This document shows positions 23,432 to 34,929 of a stretch of DNA of 64,000 nucleotides, one piece after another. The translations under genes were made by a program, and so were the position numbers. The notes under the pieces are model-generated. The model was not told where the DNA came from. It did no database searches and saw only the letters and a program-made list of their open reading frames with translations. The stretch is from Cryptomeria japonica (taxonomy: Eukaryota > Streptophyta > Pinopsida > Cupressales > Cupressaceae), in the NCBI RefSeq assembly GCF_030272615.1, contig NC_081415.1:189750270-189814269 (forward strand), read 5' to 3'. Position 1 is the first letter of the stretch. Each line of letters opens with the position of its first letter.

Positions 23432-25259
23432 CTAGGTGCTCCCTCTATCCTCCTCATCCCTACCATGTCTCAAGGATGATGTCCCTCCTGGTCCTGGCTG
23501 TGGTGGTCTCATAGGTCCACTCACCCCCATGCTGCTCACTGACCTCCGAGAGCGTGCCCTGCTCTCTGTCCTTGATCGTGCCTGATATGATGATGCTCTC
23601 TGCTCTGGTGGAGCTGCACTCTCATATAGTGTCCTCCAATGGCGTATCTCCTCTCTGGTCTCTACCAACATCTATGCCATCTCACGTGCAATGGCATCCC
23701 TAATCGACCCAATATATTCAGTGACTCTCTGTTCTTCTCGCTGTGCCTGAGCTATTGCTGTATCTCAAGCCACTGTAAGTTTGGCTATCTCCGCTCTGAA
23801 CTGATCCTTCTCTGTCCTCAAGATAGTATTTTGTCTCTCTAATGTTGCAATATGATCATGCTGACTTGCTATGGTAGCCCTACACATCTCCATCTCCTCT
23901 ATCCTAGCTGTCTCTGGCTCTATGGGTATATCCTGTAGTGACTCTTGATCGCCTGAATCTGGCTCATAATCATCATCCCCCTCATCATCTATGTCCTCGT
24001 CATCTCCCTCATCCTCATCACCACCCTCATCCTCCTCATCCCCATCTCTATCCTCATCCTCTCCAGCAAGTGGGAAGTCCTCCTGTCTCCTCAGTATTGG
24101 AATATCTGGATCTGTCAATGGCACTGGCTATCGTCATGCAAACCATCACTCATACTCCTCTGTCATCCCGGTGTCCACCACATCTGATCTCCAATCCCAC
24201 TGTCTCTGTTGTAGCTGTGTGAAGTCAGCATATGCTATGTGTGGCTGAATCATTCTCCCCCACTGACTCGTCTCTCTGTGAGATTGGGCAAAGTGTACAG
24301 TCCCTCTCGGTACATCCTGCCTCTCTCTAAACTGTCATCTGACTCTCTCTGGCAAGTACATCTCAATCACTCTCTGGCGATTCACTGGTCACCTAATCAG
24401 GTATCTCTCCTATCTGCAATATGATAGCTCATCACTATCATCTAACCATGCAGGGCAATCAAGATATGGCCTCCATGTGAACTCTCTCAATTTGTCTAGC
24501 TCGTGTCGCTAATACAATATGTATCCAAAAGGACCCTGTCTTAGTGCTCCTCCATAGCAATACACATATGGTCGATGTGGTACTACTTGTCTCTCTGCAA
24601 TTGGTTGACATATGGCTATGTGCTCAAATGCCCATACCTGTAGCACTGTGACTCCACAGCTCAATGTCTGCACTCCCTGATATGCTATCTGATGCAGCTG
24701 CAAATATAGCATAGCCAGCACACATGGTCCCCATGCATACACTGTCCCCTCTATCACCATCTGCTCTAGCACTTCCCCATCCAATAGGGAATCCATGTCC
24801 TCGTCTGTCTCCTGCTAGTAGGCATGCTATAACCACTGCTATCACCACATATCGTCGATCGTACTCTGATGCCATGGTCACCCAGCCAATCTCCCTCTCT
24901 GCAATATCCAAATCATCTGCGTCGCACTCAAATAATCTACACAATGCATCTCTCCCTATCACTGGGTCATACTCTATCATCTACACATGAATCGGAATGC
25001 AGAGGATACACCATACATCCTCTAGTGTCACAGTCGCCTCTCCAGTCGCCAGATGGAATGAGGAAGTCTCTGAATGCCATCTCTCTGCCAATGCGGTAAG
25101 CAGTCCTGTGTTTGCCCTAATCTTAGGCATGAATGTGATATAGTATATTCTGAGTCCTGCTAATGTATCTCTGTCCGTGCTCCTGAGTGTATGTCGTAAC
25201 ATGAAGCAGTTAGGTCGGTTCTCCCGCGTGATCAACGGATACTGTCGACTCTGCATCAC
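23432..25259 (-). pseudogene. Antisense plant mobile domain (PMD / MAIN-like) gene inside Tat-B
   Basis: A minus-strand gene of about 609 codons. The N-terminal ~280 residues match the PMD (aminotransferase-like) pattern: 'LTALAERWHSETSSFHL', 'GEATVTLEDVWCILCIPIHV', 'YVVIAVVIACLLAG' and 'AWGPCVLAMLYLQL'. Then come an Arg-rich segment, a very acidic Asp/Glu run at ~24000, a coiled coil (~23765-23900) and a basic Arg/Ser/Pro tail. One frameshift lies near 24790. In-frame stops (for example after 'GYILY' and before 'MLVETREE') fit CAG-to-TAG and CGA-to-TGA. The region is visibly GC-richer than its surroundings. PMD proteins act in nuclear silencing and meristem maintenance, and PMD domains are known inside plant transposons, including gypsy elements. 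The start is at 25259 or the ATG one codon later. Confidence 0.75.
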
Positions 25260-25433
25260 AATTGGGGCACATTTTGTTAGTTTTAGGGTTTGCTCCTATG
25301 GGCTACATTTTCCTTGTTTCATGTCCAAATCAGGGTGTTTCTAATCTATTTTGACCTATCCTATTCTTATCCCCCCTTTTCGGCTCATTCGCATGCTGTT
25401 TTTGACCAAAATTGAGTTCCCAGTGAACAACTG

Positions 25434-25541
25434 TGCAGGTGTGCTGTATCCTACACCTGTGTTACATTGAACTGTGCCTGTGTACCCTACACAAGCATAG
25501 AATACCCTACACAAGCACAGGATGCGCTCACACAGGCACAA
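25434..25541. repeat. Mixed-orientation TGTGCCTGTGT repeats at the 5' side of the antisense gene
   Basis: The core occurs forward at about 25453 and 25473 and reversed (ACACAAGCA, ACACAGGCACA) at about 25489, 25510 and 25530. Forward and reverse copies around 25485 can pair as a hairpin. The same core forms the array at 16445-16560. Confidence 0.7.
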
Positions 25542-25559
25542 AAGTCAGTTTCTGCATTC

Positions 25560-26069
25560 TCTGTGGGCCCCGCAATGTCCTACAAGCAAGTCAAATTCAT
25601 AAAATTGACAATATGGGTTTTTGAGATACATACCACTGCTCCCACGTCATCCAATCATCTATAGGTGCGTACACATTCCCCGAGGTGATCTGCCATTGGA
25701 ATGTTCGCCATCTCTCTACAAGTGTCTTTTTCGAGAGTAATAAATTCTCCTCTTTGGCTAGTGCAAATGAGCTCTTTTCACTCTCTTTGTCTCATTTATA
25801 GATCTTTGTTAGTGCATAGATGGATGTGCACTCTCTCCATCTCATGTTGGTCGTGGTCTTTTGCACCTTCAATTGCTTGTCATTCATGTATCCGATCTCT
25901 GATTTTCAATCTGTTTGCTCCTATCATGTTCTATCATTCTTATCGATCAATTGGCCTCTTTTCTGGATGTTTCCGGCCAATTCCTCGAGGGGGGATGCAT
26001 ATGTCATTGTCATTATCTGGGGCATTTTCATATTGTTCTTTGAAACAATGCTTAATATCACATTGTCTC
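25560..26069 (+). other. Tat-B region before the polypurine tract; no gene
   Basis: About 500 bases, CT-rich on the plus strand, between the antisense gene and the 3' LTR. The 'CATTGTCTCAAAGAGG' ending resembles Tat-A (14238-14254). Frames at 25701-26128 lack domains. Confidence 0.5.
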
Positions 26070-26083
26070 AAAGAGGGGCAAAA
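26070..26083 (+). other. Tat-B polypurine tract
   Basis: AAAGAGGGGCAAAA directly before the LTR start TGTAGACG. Confidence 0.85.
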
Positions 26084-27555
26084 TGTAGACGTCTAAAACT
26101 GGTCAATGCTTGCGGAATCATACTTTAACATTTGCGCATTGCCTTATTTTAGGGTTTTTGCGTCGCATTAACATTTCTTCCATGTTGTGCACTTGGTCTT
26201 TATCATTTGCGAGCATCGAGTCCTTCTTCTACATTTTTCATCTGTCTCGCTTTCAAATTTTGTCTTGTCGACAACAATCTTCAGTCATGATTTTGGTCAA
26301 TCTTATCATGTCGCATCAATGTGCGTGCTCATTTGTTATCATTTTGGACATCGTCAATCTTAATTAGGGTTTTGTCCTCTTATCAATCTTGTCGTTTTGC
26401 GATCGATTTGTCATCGATCATTGTCCTCTTATCAATCTTGTCATTTTGCGATCTATTTGTCATTGATCATTGTCATTTTCAATCTTGTCGACTTGCAATC
26501 GAATTGTCATCGATCATTGTTATTTTCAATCTTGTCGACTTGCAATCAATTTTTCATCGATCGTTGTTATTTTCAATCTTGTCATCTCGCGATCAATCTG
26601 TCATCGATCGTCATCCTTCTCAATCATGTCAATTTGGATCAATTAGTCATTGTTCCTCGTCAATTGCTGCATTTATCAATCAAATCACTTATCAGTATGA
26701 ATCATTTATCAATTCAAAATCATGATCGAATCAACATCAAATCAATCTTACATCAAGACCTAATTGTTGTTCTTGCATTTCTAATTTATCTTCTAGGTTT
26801 CATGATTTATTCATTTAACCTTGTTTGTCATTTTCTCTTCATTTTCTCTCTAGGTTAAATATTTTATTTATTTATCCTAAGTCTACTTGTCACAATTAAA
26901 CGTTTATTTAATTGGCTAATTAATTCCTCCTATTTTTGTAAATTAATTAATGAATGAGAAATTATTAATTAATTTACCTAATTTTCATCAATTTCCTAAA
27001 TTCCACGTCATCATTTCTAACCTAATTTTCTAATTGCTTCTAATGTCTATTTCTATTTCAAAATCTTGTCATAAATCCTTGCATAGCAATTTTTTATAAA
27101 TTGTCATAAATTGTCATAAATCCTTGCATAGCAATTTGTCATACACATGTCATAATTTTGCTATTCTTGATTTGAATTTCCATTCGAATCACTTTCATGC
27201 TAATCTGATCTTTTCTCCAATTTGTCTATAAATTGGATGAATTTCTTCAATCAAAGTCCCTGGTCGAATCAATCACACTTCTAGTATTCTTGCGCTACCA
27301 TCTTGTCTACTTGCTTTCACATCATGCTTATGCACTAGTAGGTGAGATCCACAAACAAAGCTATTTGAAGGAGAAAGAAGGACAATGGAGCCACATGAAG
27401 GAGACATTCAAGTTTGCAATGGTTTGCATTTGAATTGATGTCTTGTTTTCATGTCTTTATTGAATGTTTTTAGGATTGTCACTGCATTTCAGTTTTTGTG
27501 ATTGAACTAGGCTAATGTTTATATTGCTTTGATGATTTCCAAATTCCTATCTACA
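26084..27555 (+). mobile_element. Tat-B 3' LTR
   Basis: TGTAGACGTCTAAAAC ... CCTATCTACA, 1472 bp, a direct repeat of 14865-16338. Differences concentrate in the 47-bp repeat array and are mostly C/T and G/A changes at CG and CA/TG sites. Confidence 0.9.
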
Positions 27556-27560
27556 CAATC
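27556..27560. repeat. Target-site duplication of Tat-B (right copy)
   Basis: CAATC directly after the 3' LTR end CTACA, matching 14860-14864. Confidence 0.9.
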
Positions 27561-28131
27561 AAGTGAGTCATCTCCCCAATCTATTCTGTTCACTAATCAA
27601 TCAAGTGAGTTGAATAATCCATCTATCTAGTTCACTCTTCAATCAATCTAGTTGACTAATCAATCAAATGAGTTAACAGATCAATCAATTGAGTTCACTG
27701 ATCAATCTAAATCAGTTATCTATCAATCAAAACTTGAGTTCTATTTCTCACCCCCTTTGTGTTGAAAATATATAAAGTCAACCTCTTTTCATCATTTCAA
27801 GATAGCTTTTTTAGAATCACAATCTTCAAAATATTTGTATGCACAAAATTGGTGCAATACTTGAGAACCATCAACCACACAAATTGGAGAAGAAAAATGG
27901 AAGCACAAGTGGAGAATAGGGAGTTTTCATTAGTTTAAATTTCTTATTGCCTTCATTTATTTCATTGGATTGTGTTTAGAATTGGTTTAATTAGTTAAGG
28001 ATTCTTGTGATTCATCCTTTTAGTCTAATTAGCCTTAGATTCCTAATGATTTCAAGCATGATGACAATATGCTTCTATCCTTTGTATATGAATACAAATG
28101 TATCAAACATATTTGTGTAGTTAAACCTACA
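27561..28131 (+). mobile_element. Tat-A 3' LTR, second part
   Basis: It resumes after Tat-B with AAGTGAGTCATC and repeated 'CAATCAAGTGAGTT' phrases. A strong TATA box, TATATAAAG, lies at 27769-27777. I place the end at CCTACA (28131) by likeness to the Tat-B end CTACA; this is uncertain. With 14261-14864 the LTR would be about 1175 bp. Confidence 0.5.
27769..27777 (+). promoter_or_regulatory. Probable TATA box of Tat-A LTR
   Basis: TATATAAAG preceded by CTATTTCTCACCCCC and followed by a CT-rich leader, as expected for an LTR promoter. Confidence 0.5.
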
Positions 28132-29810
28132 TTGTAATAAGGGTTGCAATGGTTTGTGCCATTTTAACTATTATGAGATGAAGATATAGTTATCATTTTA
28201 GAATTCTTATCTAAGATGATTTTTATTATTAGAGAGCCAAGTATACCTCACCCATGAAGGATAGGACCTCACCTATGCTAGACTAGTGAATGGGGGATCC
28301 TTCCAAGCTCTTTGGATGGTGTAAAATTGCATGCAAGATGCTAGTTTTTCCCTCTTGAACTCACATTAGCATTTAGCTAATAATTGGTATGACTGCTTTA
28401 GGTATAATCATATTTACTTAAACAATTTAGTTAATACTGATTGAGAAATGCATACATCCTCTCCAATATTTGATGCAATTGTTATTAGCTATAATAGTAT
28501 AATTTTGATTACTTGGTACTAATCAATGTTTTTTTAGGTTTACAAGATTTTCTATTATGTATATCATATGTAAACATTTCACATAAGGAAATTATTGTAG
28601 TTTACAAAGACTTATGAATGAGTATGCAAACTAAAACTAATCAAATTTTATATTTTGGTCACATCATAATAGTTGTACATTGGTATTAATAAAAGAATTT
28701 CATATTTAGAATATAAATTTACATTCAAAAATTCATTTAGCATTGTTCCTACTAGTGTGTAAATGAGGTTGTATGTTTCTTTTCTAGTTAATGAATTTTT
28801 ATCCTAGGATGTTAGAAAAAATAATTATCTTAGATATCTAAATTATACTTAAAAAAATAATTTAAAAATAACATAAATTCTTGATAAATTTGTAGCCCAA
28901 TGGTAAGTGTGACAACTAAACCTACCATTGATAATAAATTTTTGTGGCATGGTGTAATCTAACATCATATAAAGGCTTCCATTTCTAATGTTATAAGAAG
29001 ATATGTCAAGGGTTAATATTCATCTCAAAACCTTTATTGAAGGGCAATTGAAATCCTAGGAACAAAGGCAACCTAAAAGGGTGTATCCACCCTAAATATT
29101 CTTAGAATCATATTCTTTATGAAGAATTTTGAAGATACAAATAACACTATTATAAAATAACTACACCTATTAGTGATGTAAAGCCTTTGGTAGTATTAGC
29201 TACAAAATAAAAATATTAAGGCCATTAAAGAATTGACATGTGGCTTAGGATTTATACCAAAAAGTATAAATTTTTTTTTTAACTAAGTACATAATCTGAT
29301 GATAGATGATGTTAGAGAAAGCTAGATGCATGGGCCATCAAATGGTACAAAAATGGATGTTAAACCATCTATTTCAAATATAGGAGTTTTCATAGAGAAA
29401 TTATAGGACAATGAGGGTAAATTTGAAGATTATGCCATAGAAAGTGACTAGGCTATTGATAATAATCTAAACTATGAGCAAGATATCTAGGAAATAATTA
29501 ATAATATAATACTTTGTGAGTGTCTACAATGTTGAAAAATCATTGTTGACAATTGATAAGGATATTTTACAAGAGTTAAAATTAATTATGAAGTAGGAAA
29601 TAATGAAGTCAAATAGAGGACAAAATTTACCTATTTTCATCAATACAACTTGATGTAAAATTTTAATTATCCTATAGATAATAATATTCTTTTTTTATAT
29701 AAAACATGATTTGATACATTGAGTGCATATATGAAGTGGACAGATAAATTATTTGACTATGTAGTAAGGATGCTATTAACTTAATAGCTACAATTGTATA
29801 TTAGCTTAAG
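28132..29810. other. No gene; AT-rich DNA
   Basis: No frame or repeat with support. Probably very old element DNA. Confidence 0.6.
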
Positions 29811-31013
29811 TGGTTTGCTATGTTTTTTATATTAAAAAGTAGCAAAACAAGGGTATTGGCCCTTTACACTAATAGCCCATCGACAACATTAACATCACAT
29901 AGACTAACAACAACCTAAAAGTAAATATCAAAAACCAAAAAGAGTCTTAACCAGGTAGCTAAACGAAATAAATTCTTAACAACAAAACTCAAAGGCCTTG
30001 AGAAATAAAACCAGCCACCTAGTGGCTATTTGAGCACATGGCTCCAATCATTAGTAAGGAAATTTAAAGATTTCCTTGTAATTCCCTTATTTTTCAACAT
30101 CATTTATCAAGAATTTCCTATACATCAAACACATGTAGTGGAGCTATGCATCACCTTCATGCCAAATTTGGAGACACTGGTCATCTTTGTTCTATTTTCA
30201 AAACCTTCTTCCTTAGAGCCTTTAATTCTTCTGTCGTGCTCTTTCAGATGACACAATTGCACTCACTCTCTCCCTACTAGATGTCTTCCTCTTCTAGCAT
30301 TGCATCTTAGGTCATGTCTAGGGGCTCATTTTGTTCAGAGTTGTTGCCAATTGGTTTATCCAAACTTTTTGCCTTCCATGTGCCATCCTCCTCCTCATCT
30401 TCATCATCAGCTTCCTCGTCATTTTCTACAACCTCCTCCTCCTTTGTTTCTTCCTCATAATTAACTAATTTATTTCCTCTACTTTTGTTCATTGAGAAGC
30501 CTCCCAACCTATTTGAGTATTTGCGAGCACTTCCGCTTTTACCATCATCTTTGACACCCTCCCCTCCTCTTCACTAACCAATTCCTAGATTATGATTTTG
30601 TGGTTTTTAGCTAGGGGTGAGGGTTTCTAGAATTTCCTTTTTTTCTTCGTGTCAGATGTAGAAGCCAGGGTTTAATCTTTGGTCCCCAAGTCTAAGGTGG
30701 GGGTAGCCGAGGAACCAGTCTATAATGGAAGGAATTTGTAGTCTTTTCTTTTTGATGATCCCCAGGGAGTCAAGAACTATAGCCATGGGGAGAGAGAGTT
30801 AGAGAATGGGGCTTCAAGGGCTTCAAAGATCGAGAGCTATCTAGGCGGACAAAGAGTAAGGTTGAAATGGTACAGACGAAAAATTAAGTCTTGGTGGAGG
30901 GGAATTGGTTTCCTACCTTGATTTTTAGCTAAGTCCAGAGCAGCATGAAAAAAAAATTCAAGAGAAGTAAAAAGAAAAAATAGAAGAGAAAGTGGAAGAT
31001 GGTTTACTATGTT
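29811..31013 (-). mobile_element. Retroposon (LINE-style insertion) with 14-bp target duplication
   Basis: The 1175-bp insert at 29825-30999 is flanked by TGGTTTGCTATGTT (29811-29824) and TGGTTTACTATGTT (31000-31013), 13 of 14 identical. Its left end starts TTTTATATTAAAAAG and then GGGTATTGGCCCTTTACAC. On the minus strand that is a 3' end with GTAAAGGGCC, as in the insert at 55524-56990. The minus strand encodes an acidic Glu/Asp-rich stretch (30507-30307, 'NYEEETKEEEVVENDEEADD'). No reverse transcriptase or endonuclease is visible. A long duplication and an A-rich 3' end imply target-primed reverse transcription by a LINE. Confidence 0.75.
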
Positions 31014-32949
31014 ATATTTGCTTGACTTTTGAATTTAAGTGTTATTGAATAGGTTTAAAGAATTACAATAAAAATATTGTGCTCTTATTTAATGTTCAAT
31101 CTATTACACTATTAAGTCCTCACCTTTTGCATTCCATCCATCATATTGTCTTAATACCTATTAATCATTTTCCATTATGAATTGAGGAATCAATCCAACT
31201 ATTCTAGACATCACTCTATTTTTTTATCTTATTTATCTATTTTCCTTCCTAAGGGTTAGTAATTAGTGTTGAATTATGGGAATCAACTTGAATATAAGGA
31301 TATATTCTTTTTAGTGAAAATTACTTTAGATTATATTTCTATTTTGTGATTTAATCATGGATGTATGTACTGGATAGTCTTTCTTGTACACATATTTTTC
31401 TAGAAAAGAGTAGTAATTTATTTGGATTTATCAAGTATAGTTTGGAAATGAGCAACTTAAAAAGAAAAAGAGGTGTGTTTCTTATATCTTTTATGTTCAA
31501 TAAATACTTAATTGTTCTATCATAAATTGTATGAATTATTATTTAATTAAAACATTATGGTTCTATCAATATATTAGATAAAAATGAACACAATTCAAAC
31601 TATTGATTAGAGTAGACAACTAGTTGCATACATGTGAAGGTTTTGTGAAAATTTGTGATCCATGTAAAATTTTAAATAAACATAAATAATAAGAAACGCA
31701 CATACCATATTCAATTATAAAACTAACAAATACATCTAACAAATCTCCTTTACAATTATCTTAACTTCCTCTATAAAACCTACATACCATCTTTCAAAAA
31801 TATTAACATTTTATTACATAATATATTATTCACCAACTTTTCATCATATTTATTAAATCAAACAAATAGACATTAATAAGCTTCAAACATTTAATATTAA
31901 TCCACATTTCAAAACAAATAAATTCTCATAAAATTTATTTAAAAAATTAAATAAGTAGAATGAATACATACACACTCCCATACTTATTTTGACCTCTATA
32001 AAGATTTATAATTATTAACTTTGTACCTCCCACATTAGATAAAATGTGGGAAGCAATGTGACAAGCAAGAACAAGACAAGTAGTGAAAATGACAAAAGCT
32101 TCCAAACTTATTCCTCAACTTAAAAGGGGTCACTTTGACATCTTAATAACATAGAGTTAGATTTGGACATTATTTCTTTTTTTTTAACTATTTTATAAAA
32201 TATATTTAATTATTATAATATAGTTAAAAATTTATCTATCAATTATTATAAGGTAAAAATATAAGAATTAAATTAATCAGTGTTTTTATGTGTTAAAGTC
32301 TTTATATTTTTAAAGGATAAAATTAAGATGAGAAAGAGGATTCAATAATCCTCTAGCCTAATTTTACTAATTGATATCTTAATTTACATTTAATGGTTGT
32401 ACAAAAACTTTATATCACTAAGTAGTTAGTGATGTGGGGCAATTTAAATCTTTTGTTTCATTATCATCATGACTTGTCAAATGTTGTTATGTAGTGTGCT
32501 TTTTGTTGAGGTGTCAATATTGACCCAAAGAAAAGTGACCAATACTTGCACATTAAGAACCAACAGTTGTGCAGTATGGTGTGACAATGTCACATCATAT
32601 GATTTATTGCTTTATGAATCTAGTGGACACATTTTACTCAATTATTAGTATAGGATATTTAACTGTGGGGTCCTCTCTCACATCTAATAGTACTTAAAAT
32701 AGTGAGCTTTAAATGTACAAGTACTATCACAACTATTGGTATCCACACAACTATTGGGACTAGTCCCTATGCTTTAAATCAAGGGCAAGAAAGAGAAAAT
32801 CAAAAGGTTGTAATTAAGTCACTTGAACATGTGGTCGGTGCGAGTGATGGTATATTTCTTGATGTCACCCTCCACCAAATTTTAGCTCTCCAAAAGGTGC
32901 AATATAAGCTATAAGATCAAAATTCAACAACTTTGTCAAATGAGAAACT
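31014..32949. other. No gene; AT-rich DNA
   Basis: Strongly AT-rich, with no frame longer than about 70 codons and no domain. The 32702-32914 frame is unsupported. Confidence 0.6.
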
Positions 32950-34920
32950 CTCAATCCTAAACTAAAAATATCAACTTGAACTTACACTCCCAACTTAAAC
33001 TACCTCTCAATCTTAAACTCAATCTCTCAAAGAAAATCTCAACTTGAACTCGTACTCGCTACTTATACTCATACTCTCGAAAGAATTTCTAAATGTGGAC
33101 TCCTACTCCCAACTTAAACTACCTCTCAAGCTTAAACTCAAACTCTCAATGAAAAACATCAATTTGGACTTGTACTCGTGAAATAATTTCTAGTCATAGA
33201 CTCATATTCTCAACTAAAAGTACCTCTCTATCTCAAACTCACTCTCAATGAAAAAAATCAAGCCTAACTCAAACTTGTACTTCTTTTTAGTGTTTCTAGA
33301 TTTGATTGTGTGTTTATTTTTGCATCAACATTTAAGATCACACTCGTACTTCTTTTCTACTCCTAAACACTCAATTATCATGATGATGGTTCATAGAGCG
33401 TGATCCAATAAGTCGATGCAAAAATACACACTATATCAAATCTAGAATTACTAAAAAAGAACTATTATGGATTTCAGAAAATTGATATGTTTAATCAAAT
33501 TTCTACTCTCAAAAGGATTTTTAAATATGGGCTCATACTCCCAACTTAAACCCATACTCCCAACTCAAACTCATACTCGCGAAATAATTTCTAAATATGA
33601 ACTCGTACTCCCAACTTAATTACCTCTTAGCTTTAAACTCAAACTCTAAACGAAAGGTATCAACATTGACTCGTGCTCCCAACTTAAACCACCTCTCAAT
33701 CTTGAACTCAAACTATAAACAAATGATATCAACCTTGACTCATACTCCCAACCTAAATGAAATCTCAATCTTAAACTCAAACTCTAAACAAAATATCAAC
33801 TTTGACTCTTACTCCCAACTTAAATTACCTTATCAATCTTAAACCCAATCTCTAGACAAAAGATATCAACTTTGACTTGTACTCTCAACTTAAACTACCT
33901 CTCAATCTTAAACTAAAACTCTAAACAAAAGATATCAACCTTGACTTGTACTCCTAACTTAAATTACCTATCAATCTTAAACCCAATATCGAAATGAAAA
34001 ATGTCTATTTTGACTCGTACTCCCAACTTAAATAACCTCTCAATCTCAATCTCAAACTCAAACTCTCAATGAAATATATTAACTTTGGCTTGTACTCCCA
34101 ACTTAAACTACCTCTCAATCTTAAACTCAAACTCTAAACAGAAGATATCGACTTCGACTTTGACAGGAATTGCACACAAAAAATAACAATTATATGCAAA
34201 TAAAGATTAAATAGAGGAATGAAAAACACATAAATAATAACAATGAGGAGACAATTTTTAACGTGGTTCACCCAAACTTGGGCTACATCCACCAAACAGA
34301 GAGTTCAATATTATTATCTAGCAAATCAAACCGATTACAACCAGCAATCCCTTGCAACTCAATACCACTGCAAAAATGCTACAAATTCTCTACAAAAAAA
34401 AAAACCCAACCCTTAGCCTTTTATCAAGACTTATGTCGGTTACAAAATTAGAGTTACAACATGTCAGCCGATAGAAAAATAACATCCGATGCCTTTATAA
34501 AATAATAAAAGTCGTTTGGGGCCCACGAGGCACTACCCTCAACCCTGCAAGGGGCGTTGCCCTTTGACCCTACCTTGGGGGCGTTGCCCCCAAACCTCCG
34601 TTAAATAATTTGGGGGGAAACTGCACTAATAGAAGTGGGAAAAATTTAACCTCCGAGTCTGATTAGGCTCCATTTAACAACAAACTCGTACTCCCAACAT
34701 AAACTACCTCTCAATCTTAAACTCAAACTCTAAACAAAAGATATTGACATTGACTCGTACTCCCAACTTAAACTACCTCTCAATCTTAAACTCAAACTCT
34801 AAACAAAAGGTATCAACATTGACTCATACTCCCAACCTAAACTACCTCTCAATCTTAAACTCAAACCCTAAACAAAAGATATCAACTTTGACTCGTACTC
34901 CCAACTCAAAAACTCGTACT
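32950..34920 (+). repeat. 69-bp minisatellite array, interrupted
   Basis: Degenerate tandem units of about 69 bp contain CTCAATCTTAAACTCAAACT, then GATATCAAC and GACTCGTACTCCCAACTT. Because 69 is divisible by three, some copies stay open in one frame and give a 23-residue peptide repeat (for example 34744-34965); this is not evidence for a gene. Early units (32950-33600) are the most diverged. The array is split by an LTR-like insert at 34161-34682 and by non-repeat DNA around 33290-33480. Confidence 0.85.
34161..34682 (-). mobile_element. Probable solo LTR (522 bp) inside the minisatellite
   Basis: Plus strand TGACAGGAATTGCACAC ... CCATTTAACAACA, so the minus strand has TGTTGTTAAATGG...CCTGTCA with TG/CA ends. 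It contains ACGTGGTTCACCCAAACTTGG, a phrase typical of plant copia LTRs, and two GC-rich hairpins around 34550-34595 (GGGGGCGTTGCCCCC and AAGGGGCGTTGCCCTTT). Flanking bases GACTT and AACTC do not make a clean duplication, perhaps because the target is a diverged repeat. Confidence 0.6.
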
Positions 34921-34929
34921 CCTCAAGGA

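Larger units (their letters stand above)
14865..27555 (+). mobile_element. Tat-B: complete 12.7-kb LTR retrotransposon with an antisense PMD gene
   Basis: Two direct LTRs (14865-16338 and 26084-27555, 1474 and 1472 bp), both TGTAGA...CTACA, enclose a 9.7-kb interior. The element is flanked by the 5-bp duplication CAATC (14860-14864 and 27556-27560). A putative PBS follows the left LTR and a polypurine tract precedes the right one. The interior holds a 927-codon Gln/Pro/Ser-rich frame (18433-21213) and, on the minus strand, a PMD-type gene (23432-25259). No reverse transcriptase, RNase H or integrase is recognisable, so it looks non-autonomous, presumably moved by enzymes of a Tat-A-like relative that shares LTR ends, polypurine tract and 3' UTR repeats. 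In the first ~560 aligned LTR bases I count about 30 differences, mostly transitions; the rest looks closer. Confidence 0.88.

Noticed and set aside
23639-24424. Plus-strand Pro/His/Ser-rich frames opposite the PMD gene
   Set aside because: They are shadows of the acidic and Arg-rich parts of the antisense frame.
32950-34920. CRISPR-like array
   Set aside because: Units are contiguous, degenerate and without unique spacers; composition is that of a plant minisatellite.
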